In this document: positions 9,647-17,555 of the stretch, in pieces
Layout of the letters: each line of letters opens with the position of its first letter
How positions within the stretch are numbered: the stretch's first letter is position 1
Source of the DNA: an uncultured Lachnospiraceae bacterium
GTDB lineage: Bacteria; Bacillota; Clostridia; Lachnospirales; Lachnospiraceae
Assembly: GCA_910585715.1 (NCBI GenBank)
Contig: CAJUEX010000020.1
Coordinates: 1 to 49,717, forward strand
Length of the DNA stretch: 49,717 bases
Reading direction: 5' to 3'
The notes under the pieces: model-generated
Told to the model about the DNA's origin: nothing
Database searches by the model: none
What the model saw: the letters and a program-made list of their open reading frames with translations, nothing else
Translations under genes and position numbers: made by a program

Positions 9647-10162
9647 ATGCTGCTTGAAACAGATAGATTAATTCTACGTGAAATGAATAATACAGATTAT
9701 GCTTCCTTATATGCAGTACTTGCAGACAGTGATATCATGCAGCATTATCCTTATACGTTTGATGAAAAACGAGTACGTGGGTGGATAACCAGAAACAAAG
9801 AACGATACAGAATCTTTGGGTTCGGACTATGGGCAGTCTGCCTGAAAGAAACCGGGGAGATGATTGGCGATTGTGGGTTAACTATGCAGATGATTGGAAA
9901 TTCAGCCAAACCTGAAATAGGCTATCATATCCGGAAAGACCATCAACGAAAAGGATATGCAAAAGAAGCTGCAATTGCTGTAAGAGACTGGACCTTTAAG
10001 AATACTCCATTTAATGAGATTTATTCCTATATGAAATATACCAACGTACCATCAGCACAGACTGCCATATCATGGGGATGCCATCTGGTTGATGAATATA
10101 AAGACGAGGTTAATGAAATTACTAAGGTGTTTTTAATTTCAAGGGAGGTGAAAAATGAGTAA
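9647..10162 (+). CDS. GNAT-family N-acetyltransferase (RimJ/RimL type)
   Basis: This 171-residue single-domain acetyltransferase opens with LLETDRLILREMNNTDY, the usual start of the RimJ/RimL branch. It has the acetyl-CoA-binding motif in HIRKDHQRKGYAKEAAIAV (Q/RxxGxA) and the later NVPSAQTAISWGC helix. It transfers an acetyl group from acetyl-CoA to an amine, but the sequence does not show the substrate. GGAAGGAG lies upstream of ATG 9647. The following small gene overlaps it by 8 bp, so the two are co-translated. It is intact although surrounded by broken genes. Confidence 0.9.
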   Translation: MLLETDRLILREMNNTDYASLYAVLADSDIMQHYPYTFDEKRVRGWITRNKERYRIFGFGLWAVCLKETGEMIGDCGLTMQMIGNSAKPEIGYHIRKDHQRKGYAKEAAIAVRDWTFKNTPFNEIYSYMKYTNVPSAQTAISWGCHLVDEYKDEVNEITKVFLISREVKNE

Positions 10163-10382
10163 ATATGAACCATTATGGAATTGGATAAAAGAAAGATGGC
10201 AAAATGATGCAGATATTGCCGACAGCTTAAAGCTGACTTATGCTGATATAGAGAAAATTGCAGGTTTCCCCATAGACCATTCTTTTCTGACTTACAAGAA
10301 GGAACTTTTGGAGTATGGCTTTAAGGTAGGAAAGATTTCTATGAAGGAAAAGACTGTGACTTTTGAAAAGGTGGTGGAGTAA
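10155..10382 (+). CDS. Small conserved protein paired with the GNAT gene
   Basis: This is a 75-residue soluble protein with the pattern KYEPLWNWIKE ... LTYADIEKIAGFPIDHSFLTYKKELLEYGFKVGKISMKEKTVTF. It resembles a widespread small domain of unknown function (possibly the DUF7662 group; this family name is from memory). It is often found next to acetyltransferases or other small enzymes. GGGAGGTG sits 5-6 bp before ATG 10155, inside the end of the GNAT gene. No catalytic motif or membrane segment is visible. Confidence 0.7.
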   Translation: MSKYEPLWNWIKERWQNDADIADSLKLTYADIEKIAGFPIDHSFLTYKKELLEYGFKVGKISMKEKTVTFEKVVE

Positions 10383-10655
10383 TGGATGCGCTTCTGGATA
10401 AAAGAAAAAATAGTTGAGCAGGCTTTTCCAGTCTAAATCACAGATAAATTTTTCTGCTGATATTTAAGCCGGATAAGTCGGATTTACCGTCAGCAGAGAA
10501 CAGAGAAAGCTTCTGCCGGGATTATGGGCAATTGAAAAAAAGGTCTGTTTCTTAAACTTGTCCGTAAAAAGTGCAAAAATGCCTGTTATGCCTGCTGGTA
10601 ATCTGCACATCTGAATGCTAAAATCATATTCAGATTTAAGACAGGAGGTAATGCT

Positions 10656-10891
10656 ATGAGTTTAGGAAATAATTTATTTCATGCCAGAAAGAAAAACGGA
10701 ATGTCTCAGGAGACCGTTGCCGAAAAATTAGGCATAAGCAGACAGAAGTGGATATTCCATTTTATGCAGAAAAGCTGGAATCTCTGCTTCGTGATATGGA
10801 AAAGAAGTACGGATACAATGAATTAAATACATTCCTGGTGCTAAAGGACATTCTGGCAGCAGTATGGATACAGCGAAAGGAAAACCCATAA
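10656..10891 (+). pseudogene. XRE-family regulator with internal deletion
   Basis: ATG 10656 follows AGGAGG and starts a typical helix-turn-helix (LGNNLFHARKKNGMSQETVAEKLGISRQ). At about 10746 the sequence jumps frame into an unrelated-position tail (DIPFYAEKLESLLRDMEKKYG ... AVWIQRKENP) that ends at TAA 10889. The rest of the DNA-binding domain and the linker are missing, so an internal deletion destroyed the gene. A terminator follows immediately. Confidence 0.7.
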
Positions 10892-10894
10892 TTA

Positions 10895-10916
10895 GGAGCA
10901 AAACTGCTCCTTTTTT
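10895..10916 (+). terminator. Rho-independent terminator
   Basis: The stem GGAGCA / TGCTCC with a 4-base loop is followed directly by six T. It closes the broken XRE gene. Confidence 0.8.
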
Positions 10917-11002
10917 AATGTCCATTTTCGGGTAACCATTATCTGCTTTCCGAAAGCATAAAAGATAGCATAAGAGACTTAAAGAAAAATCTCACAATCC
11001 TA

Positions 11003-11051
11003 TTGCAAAACCCCCTTAATAGTAGTAAAATAGTTTTTGACTTTAAGTCAA
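11003..11051 (+). promoter_or_regulatory. Promoter and TetR operator of the efflux operon
   Basis: TTGCAA (11003-11008), a 17-bp spacer and TAAAAT (11026-11031) form a good promoter. The start site falls near 11038. A near-perfect palindrome, TTGACTT-T-AAGTCAA, lies at 11037-11051, exactly over that start. This position fits an autoregulatory operator for the TetR protein encoded just downstream. Confidence 0.7.
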
Positions 11052-11088
11052 TAATTATATAAAAAAGAAAAAGGAGGAATCTGAAAAA

Positions 11089-11745
11089 TTGGCAAGACCA
11101 GTAAAAAAATCCCCGGAACAATGGAAAAAAGAAATCCTGACCGCAGCAAAAAGCCTGTTCATTTCAAAAGGATATGAGGAAACCTCTGTTTCCGACATTA
11201 TGAACCTGGCAGGCGGGGCAAAAGGAATGTTTTACCGCTTTTTTCAAAGCAAAGAAGAAATCATGCACACCCTGGGCAATGAAATGTTTTTTGCAAACAA
11301 TCCATTTGAAGCAATAAAAAAACGAAACGACTTAAACGGCTTCCAGAAAATCAAGTCATTGCTTCAACTGAATCAATCCGATACGGAGCGCAACAATTTA
11401 AATATGCAGGCAGTTTCCATTTTAAAAGACCCTCACATTTTAGCGGCAGCAGTGGAAGAAAACAGGCGGCTTTTGACGCCTTTATGGCGGGAGCTGCTGG
11501 AAGAGGGAAAACAGGACGGCTCTATCAAAACGGAATTTACAAAAGAGCTGTCGGAGCTTCTGCCCCTTATTAATTTCTGGCTCCTGCCTTCTGTATTTCC
11601 TGCAACAGAGGAAGAGCTGCACCATAAATACCGCTTTGTAATGGAAGTGCTGTCTCATATGGGACTGCCGCTTTATGATGATGAAACCATATCCTTTACG
11701 GAAAAATTTATAACGGATATTTCAAAAGGAGGAAATAATCCATGA
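11089..11745 (+). CDS. TetR-family repressor of the adjacent MFS exporter
   Basis: This 218-residue regulator has a TetR helix-turn-helix at residues about 14-60 (ILTAAKSLFISKGYEETSVSDIMNLAGGAKGMFYRFFQSKEEIM) and an all-helical ligand-binding C-terminus. Translation starts at TTG 11089, with AAGGAGG about 10 bp upstream. The stop overlaps the ATG of the transporter (ATGA at 11742-11745). The palindrome at 11037-11051 is its likely operator, so the pair would be a self-repressed, drug-inducible efflux operon. The inducer cannot be deduced. Confidence 0.9.
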   Translation: MARPVKKSPEQWKKEILTAAKSLFISKGYEETSVSDIMNLAGGAKGMFYRFFQSKEEIMHTLGNEMFFANNPFEAIKKRNDLNGFQKIKSLLQLNQSDTERNNLNMQAVSILKDPHILAAAVEENRRLLTPLWRELLEEGKQDGSIKTEFTKELSELLPLINFWLLPSVFPATEEELHHKYRFVMEVLSHMGLPLYDDETISFTEKFITDISKGGNNP

Positions 11746-12989
11746 CAGAAAAACTATTCACGAAAAATTTCTCACTTCTTATTTTGGGCCAGTTAACCTC
11801 TTTATTTGGAAATTTCATATTGAAGCTTGCACTGTCCATGTATGTGCTGGAAGTAACGGGCTCTGCCGCTATATTTGCCGGAATATTGTCCGCTGCGGCA
11901 ATTCCCACCATCATACTTTCCCCTCTGGGCGGAATCCTTGCTGACAGACTGGACAGGCGAAACATTATGGTGGCATTGGATACCCTGACAGGCATTTCTG
12001 TTTTTTGTGCCGCACTGCTTTTATCGGAAAAAAATGCCCTTATAGTAATTGGCGTGCTGCTTGTGCTGCTTTCTGTTTTCGGTGCATTTGAAACACCTAC
12101 GGTACAGGCATGCATTCCCACTATGTTGCAGGGAGACAATATCATGAAAGGCAATGCGGTTGTGAATCAGGTGGCTTCCCTGTCCTATTTAACGGCTCCA
12201 ATGCTTGGCGGCATATTATATGCCGTATTTGGACTGAAGCCTGTCATGTATGCAAGCGTTGGCTGCTTTTTTATTACCGCGTTATTTGAATGCTTTATAA
12301 AATTAAGATATCAGCCTTCCATAAATAAGGGAAGTATGTTAGCTATTGTAAAACAGGATTTCTTATCAAGTATGCAATACATTTCAAAAGAGCAGGCAAG
12401 CATCTTGAAGATGTTGCTTTTGACTGCATTTCTTCGCTTTTTTGTTATGGGAATCACCATAGTGAGCCTGCCCTATATTGTGCGCACCGTTCTCGGATTC
12501 AACGCAAAATATTATGGCGGTGCGGAAAGCGCATTAGCAGTTGCTACCATTTTAGGAAGCATTGCTGCCGGGCTTCTGACAGGGAAATTAAAAATACACC
12601 GATTATCCGTTCTGCTTGCATCTCTTGGTATTTTTATGGTTCCTGCCGGAATTGCTTTTCTGTTTCCGTTCAATCCTATTATCAAATACAGCATCACCGT
12701 TATTTCATTTTGCGGTATACAGGCTGCAATCAGTATTTTTTCCATCTTTGCCGTTTCACTTATACAACAAAGGACGCCAAATCATCTGATTGGCAAAGTA
12801 ATGGCTTATACACAGACGGTTACCTTGTGTGTTCAGCCGATAGGACAAATCGTGTATGGATTCCTGTTTGACAGATTCAGCCGTGAAATTTATCTTGTTT
12901 TTATTCCAACCGGCATTATTGTATGTATTGTTGGTATGCTCACAATGGGGCTTTTTAGAAACATGGAAAATGAGCAACAGGAAATGTAA
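11742..12989 (+). CDS. MFS drug-efflux transporter
   Basis: This 415-residue membrane protein has about 12 transmembrane segments in two six-helix halves. The loop between helices 2 and 3 carries the MFS motif A form GGILADRLDRRN (residues 63-74). The overall pattern (N-terminal LLILGQLTSLFGNFILKLALSMYVLEVTGSA) resembles the macrolide-efflux/enterobactin-exporter branch. It would export a hydrophobic compound using the proton gradient. It is translationally coupled to the TetR gene. Its stop codon lies inside the outer arm of the long inverted repeat that follows. Confidence 0.88.
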   Translation: MTEKLFTKNFSLLILGQLTSLFGNFILKLALSMYVLEVTGSAAIFAGILSAAAIPTIILSPLGGILADRLDRRNIMVALDTLTGISVFCAALLLSEKNALIVIGVLLVLLSVFGAFETPTVQACIPTMLQGDNIMKGNAVVNQVASLSYLTAPMLGGILYAVFGLKPVMYASVGCFFITALFECFIKLRYQPSINKGSMLAIVKQDFLSSMQYISKEQASILKMLLLTAFLRFFVMGITIVSLPYIVRTVLGFNAKYYGGAESALAVATILGSIAAGLLTGKLKIHRLSVLLASLGIFMVPAGIAFLFPFNPIIKYSITVISFCGIQAAISIFSIFAVSLIQQRTPNHLIGKVMAYTQTVTLCVQPIGQIVYGFLFDRFSREIYLVFIPTGIIVCIVGMLTMGLFRNMENEQQEM

Positions 12990-13210
12990 CAATTCAGCCA
13001 TCAACTTTCCCACACAGGAGCCGGAACCGGATGCAGGCAGAAAATGTTTCTACGTCGCCACGCTCCCGCTCTGATAAAAACGCAACAGTGCTAAGCTCGA
13101 AAGAACCTCGCTAAGCGCTGGCGTTTTTATAAGGGCTCCTATAGAAAGCATTTTCTGCCTGCATCCGGTTCCGGCTCCTGTGTGGGAAAGTTGAGGGCTG
13201 AACTGTTACC
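12986..13210. repeat. Long inverted repeat element A (44-bp perfect arms, structured core)
   Basis: Bases 13003-13046 and 13149-13192 are perfect 44-bp inverted copies. They are extended outwards by about 16 imperfect bp ending in GTAACAATTCAGCC and GGCTGAACTGTTACC. The 102-bp core contains CACGCTCCCGCTCTG (13059-13073) and a second hairpin, AAAAACGC ... GCGTTTTT. A matching core, inverted, occurs in element C (27490-27637), whose arms are unrelated. It could act as a terminator for the MFS operon, but its size and core suggest a structured or mobile element. Confidence 0.85.
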
Positions 13211-13238
13211 AGGAAATTTTGACAGGAAGCAGAGGCTG

Positions 13239-13269
13239 TTGACTTTTCCCTTAGGGCAAGGTTTATACT
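13239..13269 (+). promoter_or_regulatory. MerR-type promoter with 19-bp spacer
   Basis: TTGACT (13239-13244) and TATACT (13264-13269) are 19 bp apart, the over-long spacing typical of MerR-controlled promoters. The spacer contains the imperfect palindrome CCCTTAGGGCAAGG. The MerR-family gene starts 145 bp downstream, so this is probably its autoregulated promoter. The leader holds a GAAACATC ... GATGTTTC inverted pair (about 13283 and 13354). Confidence 0.8.
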
Positions 13270-13414
13270 GGTAACAGCTTACGAAACATCTGGATGCAGC
13301 GAAAGAGCCGCCTTGGTGATTTGTTTATATGGCAGGACAGAATTGCAGCGTCAGGATGTTTCGCAATTATGAGGAATATTTCAGAACTATATTAATATGG
13401 AAAGGAGCACCTGA

Positions 13415-14260
13415 ATGCTCACAATCGGAGAATTTTCAAATATATGCAAGGTATCTGCAAAGACGCTCAGATACTATGCGGAAATAGGTTTAATACTGCC
13501 GGAAGAAATCAATCCGGAAAATGGTTACCGGTATTATTCAGTGAGTCAACTGGAAAAAATGCTCTTAATCAATCGCCTGAAAACATATCAGTTTTCTCTG
13601 GAAGAAATAAAAACTCTTTTGGAATCGGAAGAGCTTTTGGAAGAAAGACTTTTTGCTGCATTTCAAAAGAAGAAAAATGAGCTTTCTGCTCAGGCACAGA
13701 AATTAAACAATACTTTAGAGCAGATAGAAGGTGATATGTCAAATCTCAGACTTGGCAGGTCCATTATGTCGTATCTGGAAAATATCGACGTACAGCTTGT
13801 GGAGGTGCCCCTGATGTATCTGCTTTCCATTCGGAAGATGGTTTTGGAGCAGGAATTTGCTGAAGAATATGGCATTTGTTTTGGCAGGTTGTTTAGGAAA
13901 ATGGAAGAAAAAAAGCTGACAGCGGCGGCTCCCCCAATGGTGCTGTTTCATAGCAGTGAGTACAGTCCCTTTGGACTGGATACCGAATTTGCCATTCCCG
14001 TAAAGGAATATGCCACAGGCACAAGGGACTTTTGTCCCGGGCTCTGTCTGAAAACAGTTGTCCGGGGCTCTTATTCCCAGCTTCCTTCGGTTTATGCCAA
14101 ACAGATGGAATGGGCTCAAAGGGAAGGCTATGAGAACAGCGAGGCCCTATATGAAGTTTATGTAACGGATCCATCTGACGGGGTGCAGGAAAAAAATTTT
14201 GTCACGGAGGTCTATTGTCCTGTTAAAAAGAATTCTTTGAGGAGTCGGGATAGAAAATAA
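13415..14260 (+). CDS. MerR-family activator with effector-binding domain
   Basis: This 281-residue protein has an N-terminal MerR winged helix (residues 1-70: MLTIGEFSNICKVSAKTLRYY then GLILPEEINPENGYRYYS), a dimerising coiled coil (about 75-115) and a C-terminal GyrI-like small-molecule-binding domain (about 125-270). The architecture is that of BltR/BmrR regulators, which sense organic cations or drugs. AAAGGAGC precedes ATG 13415. The 19-bp-spacer promoter upstream fits self-control. Its target could be the serine hydrolase downstream or the MFS operon upstream; the sequence does not decide. Confidence 0.9.
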   Translation: MLTIGEFSNICKVSAKTLRYYAEIGLILPEEINPENGYRYYSVSQLEKMLLINRLKTYQFSLEEIKTLLESEELLEERLFAAFQKKKNELSAQAQKLNNTLEQIEGDMSNLRLGRSIMSYLENIDVQLVEVPLMYLLSIRKMVLEQEFAEEYGICFGRLFRKMEEKKLTAAAPPMVLFHSSEYSPFGLDTEFAIPVKEYATGTRDFCPGLCLKTVVRGSYSQLPSVYAKQMEWAQREGYENSEALYEVYVTDPSDGVQEKNFVTEVYCPVKKNSLRSRDRK

Positions 14261-14261
14261 A

Positions 14262-14388
14262 TAATTGCAATCCGGCACGGTGTTTTTCCTATGGAAAGTG
14301 CGTCGGGCTCCATACAGAACAGATTTCTGAGTCACTATGCTTTTGTTCTTGTAAAATGCAACAGTGCCGGGCTGGATTGCTGCAATAA
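14262..14388. repeat. Inverted-repeat element between MerR and hydrolase genes
   Basis: The outer arms ATTGCAATCCGGCAC and GTGCCGGGCTGGATTGCTGCAAT are imperfect inverted copies around a roughly 90-bp core. It resembles the other long-loop palindromes of this window in design, though I see no shared core sequence. Confidence 0.6.
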
Positions 14389-14427
14389 ATTTTAAAAGTA
14401 CAGAAATCACATAATGGGAGAAAAAGC

Positions 14428-15399
14428 ATGAATCAGAAAAAACTGGAACAACTGGAAAAGAAAATAAGCAGCGGCTATGGAAATATCACGGGCGTGGTCG
14501 TATTAAAAAATGGCATGGTATCCTATGAAAAGTATTTTAAGGGCTGCACGGAAAACAGCCATGTGCACGTTTATTCCGTGACAAAAAGCATTATCTCGGC
14601 TTTGATTGGAATTGCACTGGATAAAGGTCATATAAAAAGCATTGAACAAAGGGTGCTGGATTTTTTTCCGGAGTATCAAGTGAAAAAGGGAGAGCATACC
14701 ATACAGAACATCACCATTCAGGATATGCTGACCATGACTGCCCCCTATAAATACCGGCTCTTTCCGCCCTATATAAAATACTTTACAAGCAGTGATTATG
14801 TGAAATTTTCCCTTGATCTATTAGGCGGAAGGGGGAAAATAGGAGCTTTCCGGTATGCTCCGCTGATTGGTCCCGATATTTTATCAGGAATTTTAGTAAA
14901 AGCAACAGGGCAGCCGGTTTTTGATTTTGCAGATGAATATTTATTTTCTCCATTGGATATTGTTGTAGGGGGGAGCCTGATGTTTGAAAATAAGGAAGAA
15001 CAGATGGCATTTAACAAATCCACCCATATAAGCGGATGGGCAGCAGATCCTATGGGAATCAATACGGCAGGGTGGGGGCTTACCCTTACCCCTATGGACA
15101 TGGCAAAGATTGGAAGGCTGTATTTGGATGGGGGGATTTGGGAGAACAGACAAATTGTATCGCAAAAATGGATACAAGAGAGCACAACTGAGCACAGTCG
15201 ATGGAAAAAGCCAAATCTGCCATACGGGTATTTATGGTGGGTAAATGAGGATGGCTATGCGGCTATGGGAGATGGGGGAAATATGATTTATGTCAATGCA
15301 AAGAAAAGGCTGGTGGTTTCTGTTGCCGCTCTTTTTGTGAAAAGGGCAGGAAACGGGATGAAGCTGATTAAGGATTATATTGAGCCCGTTTTTGAGTAA
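14428..15399 (+). CDS. Class C beta-lactamase-like serine hydrolase
   Basis: This 323-residue protein belongs to the serine beta-lactamase/penicillin-binding-protein-like (AmpC/EstB-type) superfamily. The nucleophile motif SxxK is S50-VTK53. The second motif is atypical: FRYAPLIGPDILS has Tyr but not the usual Y-x-N. A C-terminal GDGGN region stands where H/K-x-G usually lies. There is no signal peptide, so it appears cytoplasmic, and an esterase or peptidase role is more likely than antibiotic resistance. GGGAG lies upstream of ATG 14428. It probably forms a unit with the MerR gene. Confidence 0.85.
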   Translation: MNQKKLEQLEKKISSGYGNITGVVVLKNGMVSYEKYFKGCTENSHVHVYSVTKSIISALIGIALDKGHIKSIEQRVLDFFPEYQVKKGEHTIQNITIQDMLTMTAPYKYRLFPPYIKYFTSSDYVKFSLDLLGGRGKIGAFRYAPLIGPDILSGILVKATGQPVFDFADEYLFSPLDIVVGGSLMFENKEEQMAFNKSTHISGWAADPMGINTAGWGLTLTPMDMAKIGRLYLDGGIWENRQIVSQKWIQESTTEHSRWKKPNLPYGYLWWVNEDGYAAMGDGGNMIYVNAKKRLVVSVAALFVKRAGNGMKLIKDYIEPVFE

Positions 15400-15682
15400 G
15401 AAGCTGTAAGAAAGCAGATGAATCAGCCTGTATGCACAGGCAGTCGGCATTGGGAGGGCAATCCGGGGCATAAAAAAACAAAGCTGTCGGAGAATATAAA
15501 ATCAGAATTGAAAGAGTCTTATCAGCGGTATAAGAAATAAAAACAGGAATAAAAAAAGATTATCTCAAACTTGCAATTTTTAAGGACAGTTTGGGATAAT
15601 CTTTTTTTGTTTGTCTTTCTGCTTCAATAAACAAAGCAACTATATGCTGTATGAAAATAATTATTGCAAAAACATAGCCTAA
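15400..15682. other. Intergenic stretch before the secreted-protein operon
   Basis: No gene is visible. It contains a small CAGCCTG-TATGCA-CAGGC hairpin (about 15424) and a strong terminator at 15554-15609, listed separately. Confidence 0.6.
15554..15609 (+). terminator. Rho-independent terminator
   Basis: An 18-bp near-perfect stem, AAAAGATTATCTCAAACT with AGTTTGGGATAATCTTTT, ends in a run of T. It separates the hydrolase gene from the secreted-protein promoter and is symmetric enough to work on both strands. Confidence 0.85.
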
Positions 15683-15723
15683 TTTTGACATGAAACGGCA
15701 TGATGAAAAAATCGTGCTAGAAT
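15683..15723 (+). promoter_or_regulatory. Predicted Agr-responsive promoter 1 (secreted-protein operon)
   Basis: The 19-bp box TTTTGACATGAAACGGCAT (15683-15701) precedes a TAGAAT -10 (15718-15723). The gap from TTGACA to TAGAAT is 27 bp, too long for a normal -35, so the box is best read as an activator site. An identical box at the same 27-bp distance from the same -10 sits before agrD. The AgrA-like LytTR regulator of this locus is the obvious candidate binder. Confidence 0.75.
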
Positions 15724-15846
15724 GCCAGATGAAGGGAGAAAAAAGCAGGAACTTTGGAAATGAAAGTTTTTGCTGATTGCAACATAGTGATGTTCACTAT
15801 GCAGGTTATGTGTACATATATATTTTTTTGAAAGGAGAAATTTAAC

Positions 15847-16245
15847 ATGAAAAAAAGAATTTTAGCAATGACATGTTTATTAACAATGCTTGTGTGTGGC
15901 TCAACGTGCTTTGCAAAAGACATCAAGTTTGAAATCACAAAAAGTGCAGGAGTACAGCAGGTTGCTACAAACACAAAGGATTTATCAGGTTCTGTGTGGA
16001 AAATATCTAATCAGAATACAACTTATAGTAATTTTTCTGAGAATAAAGATGTAATTGGCTTCAAGGTCAAAAGAGCATCAGGCGCCTCAGCATCCGCTTA
16101 TCATACATTTAGCAAGTTTGTATATCGGTATTCACTGCCGTATACCAGTACTCCTGCTCAGGGAGAAACCTTAAAACTGAATACCCAAATTGACAGCACA
16201 GGTCAATATAACTCTATTAAATTTGAGGGAGAATGGATATCCTAA
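15847..16245 (+). CDS. Small secreted protein, DUF2712-like
   Basis: This 132-residue protein has a clear Sec signal peptide (MKKRILAMTCLLTMLVCGSTCFA, cleavage after A23). The mature part is polar, tryptophan- and tyrosine-containing, with the pattern WKISNQN ... YHTFSKFVYRYSLPYTS ... GQYNSIKFEGEWIS. It resembles small secreted Firmicutes proteins of the DUF2712 kind, whose function is unknown and which often neighbour ABC transporters. AAAGGAG precedes ATG 15847. It is the first gene after Agr-type promoter 1, so it is probably made at high cell density. A bacteriocin-like or self-protection role is possible but unproven. Confidence 0.75.
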   Translation: MKKRILAMTCLLTMLVCGSTCFAKDIKFEITKSAGVQQVATNTKDLSGSVWKISNQNTTYSNFSENKDVIGFKVKRASGASASAYHTFSKFVYRYSLPYTSTPAQGETLKLNTQIDSTGQYNSIKFEGEWIS

Positions 16246-16265
16246 ATTTTTATGAGCTGTAGTTA

Positions 16266-16298
16266 ATAGGAATCGTGATACCTGCTAACGATTCCTAT
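16266..16298 (+). other. Intercistronic hairpin
   Basis: A perfect 11-bp stem, ATAGGAATCGT / ACGATTCCTAT, lies between the secreted-protein gene and the lipoprotein gene. It has no T run, so it more likely stabilises or processes the mRNA, allowing higher expression of the first gene, than terminates it. Confidence 0.6.
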
Positions 16299-16330
16299 AA
16301 TCTGATAATTGGGATTACGAGGTGGAAAGA

Positions 16331-17542
16331 TTGAAAAAGATAAAAAAAGGCTATGTTATTTTTAGTGCATTATTGATGGTGTTTAGCAGCACTGCCTGCA
16401 CTTCAAAAGAATCCATTAAAAACATGGAACAAAAAGTTATAGAGACAAATAATAATGAAAATACTGCTGATAATGAGGATGGCACAATAAAGTCAATATT
16501 AGAAAATGTACCTTCACATATAGATAAAGTATTTGCCGATAATTATGTTGTGGATGCAGATGTACATGTTCCTGTTATTTCTAATGCAGATATTTTATCA
16601 GCTGAATATATGCGTTTGGAGGAACAGGCATTGCTTGAAGCTTTTTATGCAGAAAAAGCACCTGATAAAGAAACCAACGACATAGGTGTTATTTACTATA
16701 AAGATGGAACTTCCAGCTTGACTATAGCAGATGAATATACAATGTATAGGACAAATGATTTTGAAACTATATGCTTCCCTATTGAAAATTTTGCGTCAGA
16801 AAACGAACTTTTTTCTGCCGGCAGAAAGTTTGGCGAGGTATATAAGCAGGACGAATTGAGCTTTATGACAAAAGAAGAAGCCGTCAGAACGGCTCGTGAC
16901 CTATTAAAGCAATTGTCCATTGAAACGGCAGATGAAGTAGAAGCTTATGCCATTGATTTTGCAACGCTGCAGCAACAGCAGGATGAAAGAATCCAAAATG
17001 AAATTGCCATACAGGAGAAGATGGGAGTTTCCCCCATACAAGACCCTACAGATGGCTATCAGATAAAAGAAACATTTACTCAGGAAGATGAATTTTATAT
17101 CATCTATTTTACCATACTGCAGGAACAAATACCTGTTACCCGAAACTCCTACAATATATTGGATGGAGAGCGCACGCTTAGTGGTTCCACTGCAAGGGTA
17201 TTAGTGTCTGCAAAAGGAGTCATTGCATTTGAGGAAAATGGCCTTTGCCGGAGTACCGGGATTTCAGAAGCTTCTGTTGCGATTATTTCTGCAGAGCAGG
17301 CAATCGAAAATGCTTATGAAATGCAAAACAGCATTTTGTCTACAGATAAGGTGACGGTTCACAAAATTGACTTTGAATATGTTCCGGTTGCTTATAATGG
17401 AAATTATAATGAGGTAAAGCTCACTCCTGCATGGAGCCTGACGGCAGATTATAACGGCGGCATTTCTGAAAAAGACGGGGAAGAAGTGATAACAACCCAA
17501 ATAGTATATATAAATGCTGTCACCGGAGAAGAAATAAAGTGA
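16331..17542 (+). CDS. Putative lipoprotein of the secreted-protein/ABC locus
   Basis: This exported protein of about 403 residues has no family I recognise. Read from TTG 16331 it begins MKKIKKGYVIFSALLMVFSSTAC, a lipoprotein-type signal ending at the cysteine, so it is probably anchored on the outer face of the membrane. The TTG has GAGGTGG (16319-16325) five bases upstream; a GTG at 16322 would lie inside that ribosome site. The body is acidic, with two YycI-like repeats near the C-terminus (TRNSYNILDGERTLSGSTARVLVS and the final TTQIVYINAVTGEEIK). The gene lies between the secreted protein and the ABC permeases and is probably co-transcribed with them. Confidence 0.7.
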   Translation: MKKIKKGYVIFSALLMVFSSTACTSKESIKNMEQKVIETNNNENTADNEDGTIKSILENVPSHIDKVFADNYVVDADVHVPVISNADILSAEYMRLEEQALLEAFYAEKAPDKETNDIGVIYYKDGTSSLTIADEYTMYRTNDFETICFPIENFASENELFSAGRKFGEVYKQDELSFMTKEEAVRTARDLLKQLSIETADEVEAYAIDFATLQQQQDERIQNEIAIQEKMGVSPIQDPTDGYQIKETFTQEDEFYIIYFTILQEQIPVTRNSYNILDGERTLSGSTARVLVSAKGVIAFEENGLCRSTGISEASVAIISAEQAIENAYEMQNSILSTDKVTVHKIDFEYVPVAYNGNYNEVKLTPAWSLTADYNGGISEKDGEEVITTQIVYINAVTGEEIK

Positions 17543-17555
17543 GGAACTGGTTTCA

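Noticed and set aside
12986..13210. Long inverted repeats as ordinary transcription terminators
   Set aside because: Arms of 32-64 bp with 80-100 bp structured cores and without a tight T run are far larger than terminators, although they may also stop transcription.
14428..15399. Serine hydrolase as an antibiotic-resistance beta-lactamase
   Set aside because: No export signal and an atypical second catalytic motif; a cytoplasmic esterase or peptidase is more likely.
15847..16245. Secreted protein as a lantibiotic or lactococcin 972 precursor
   Set aside because: It has a Sec signal rather than a double-glycine leader, no modification enzymes nearby, and its mature sequence lacks the lactococcin 972 pattern; DUF2712-like is the better, still tentative, fit.
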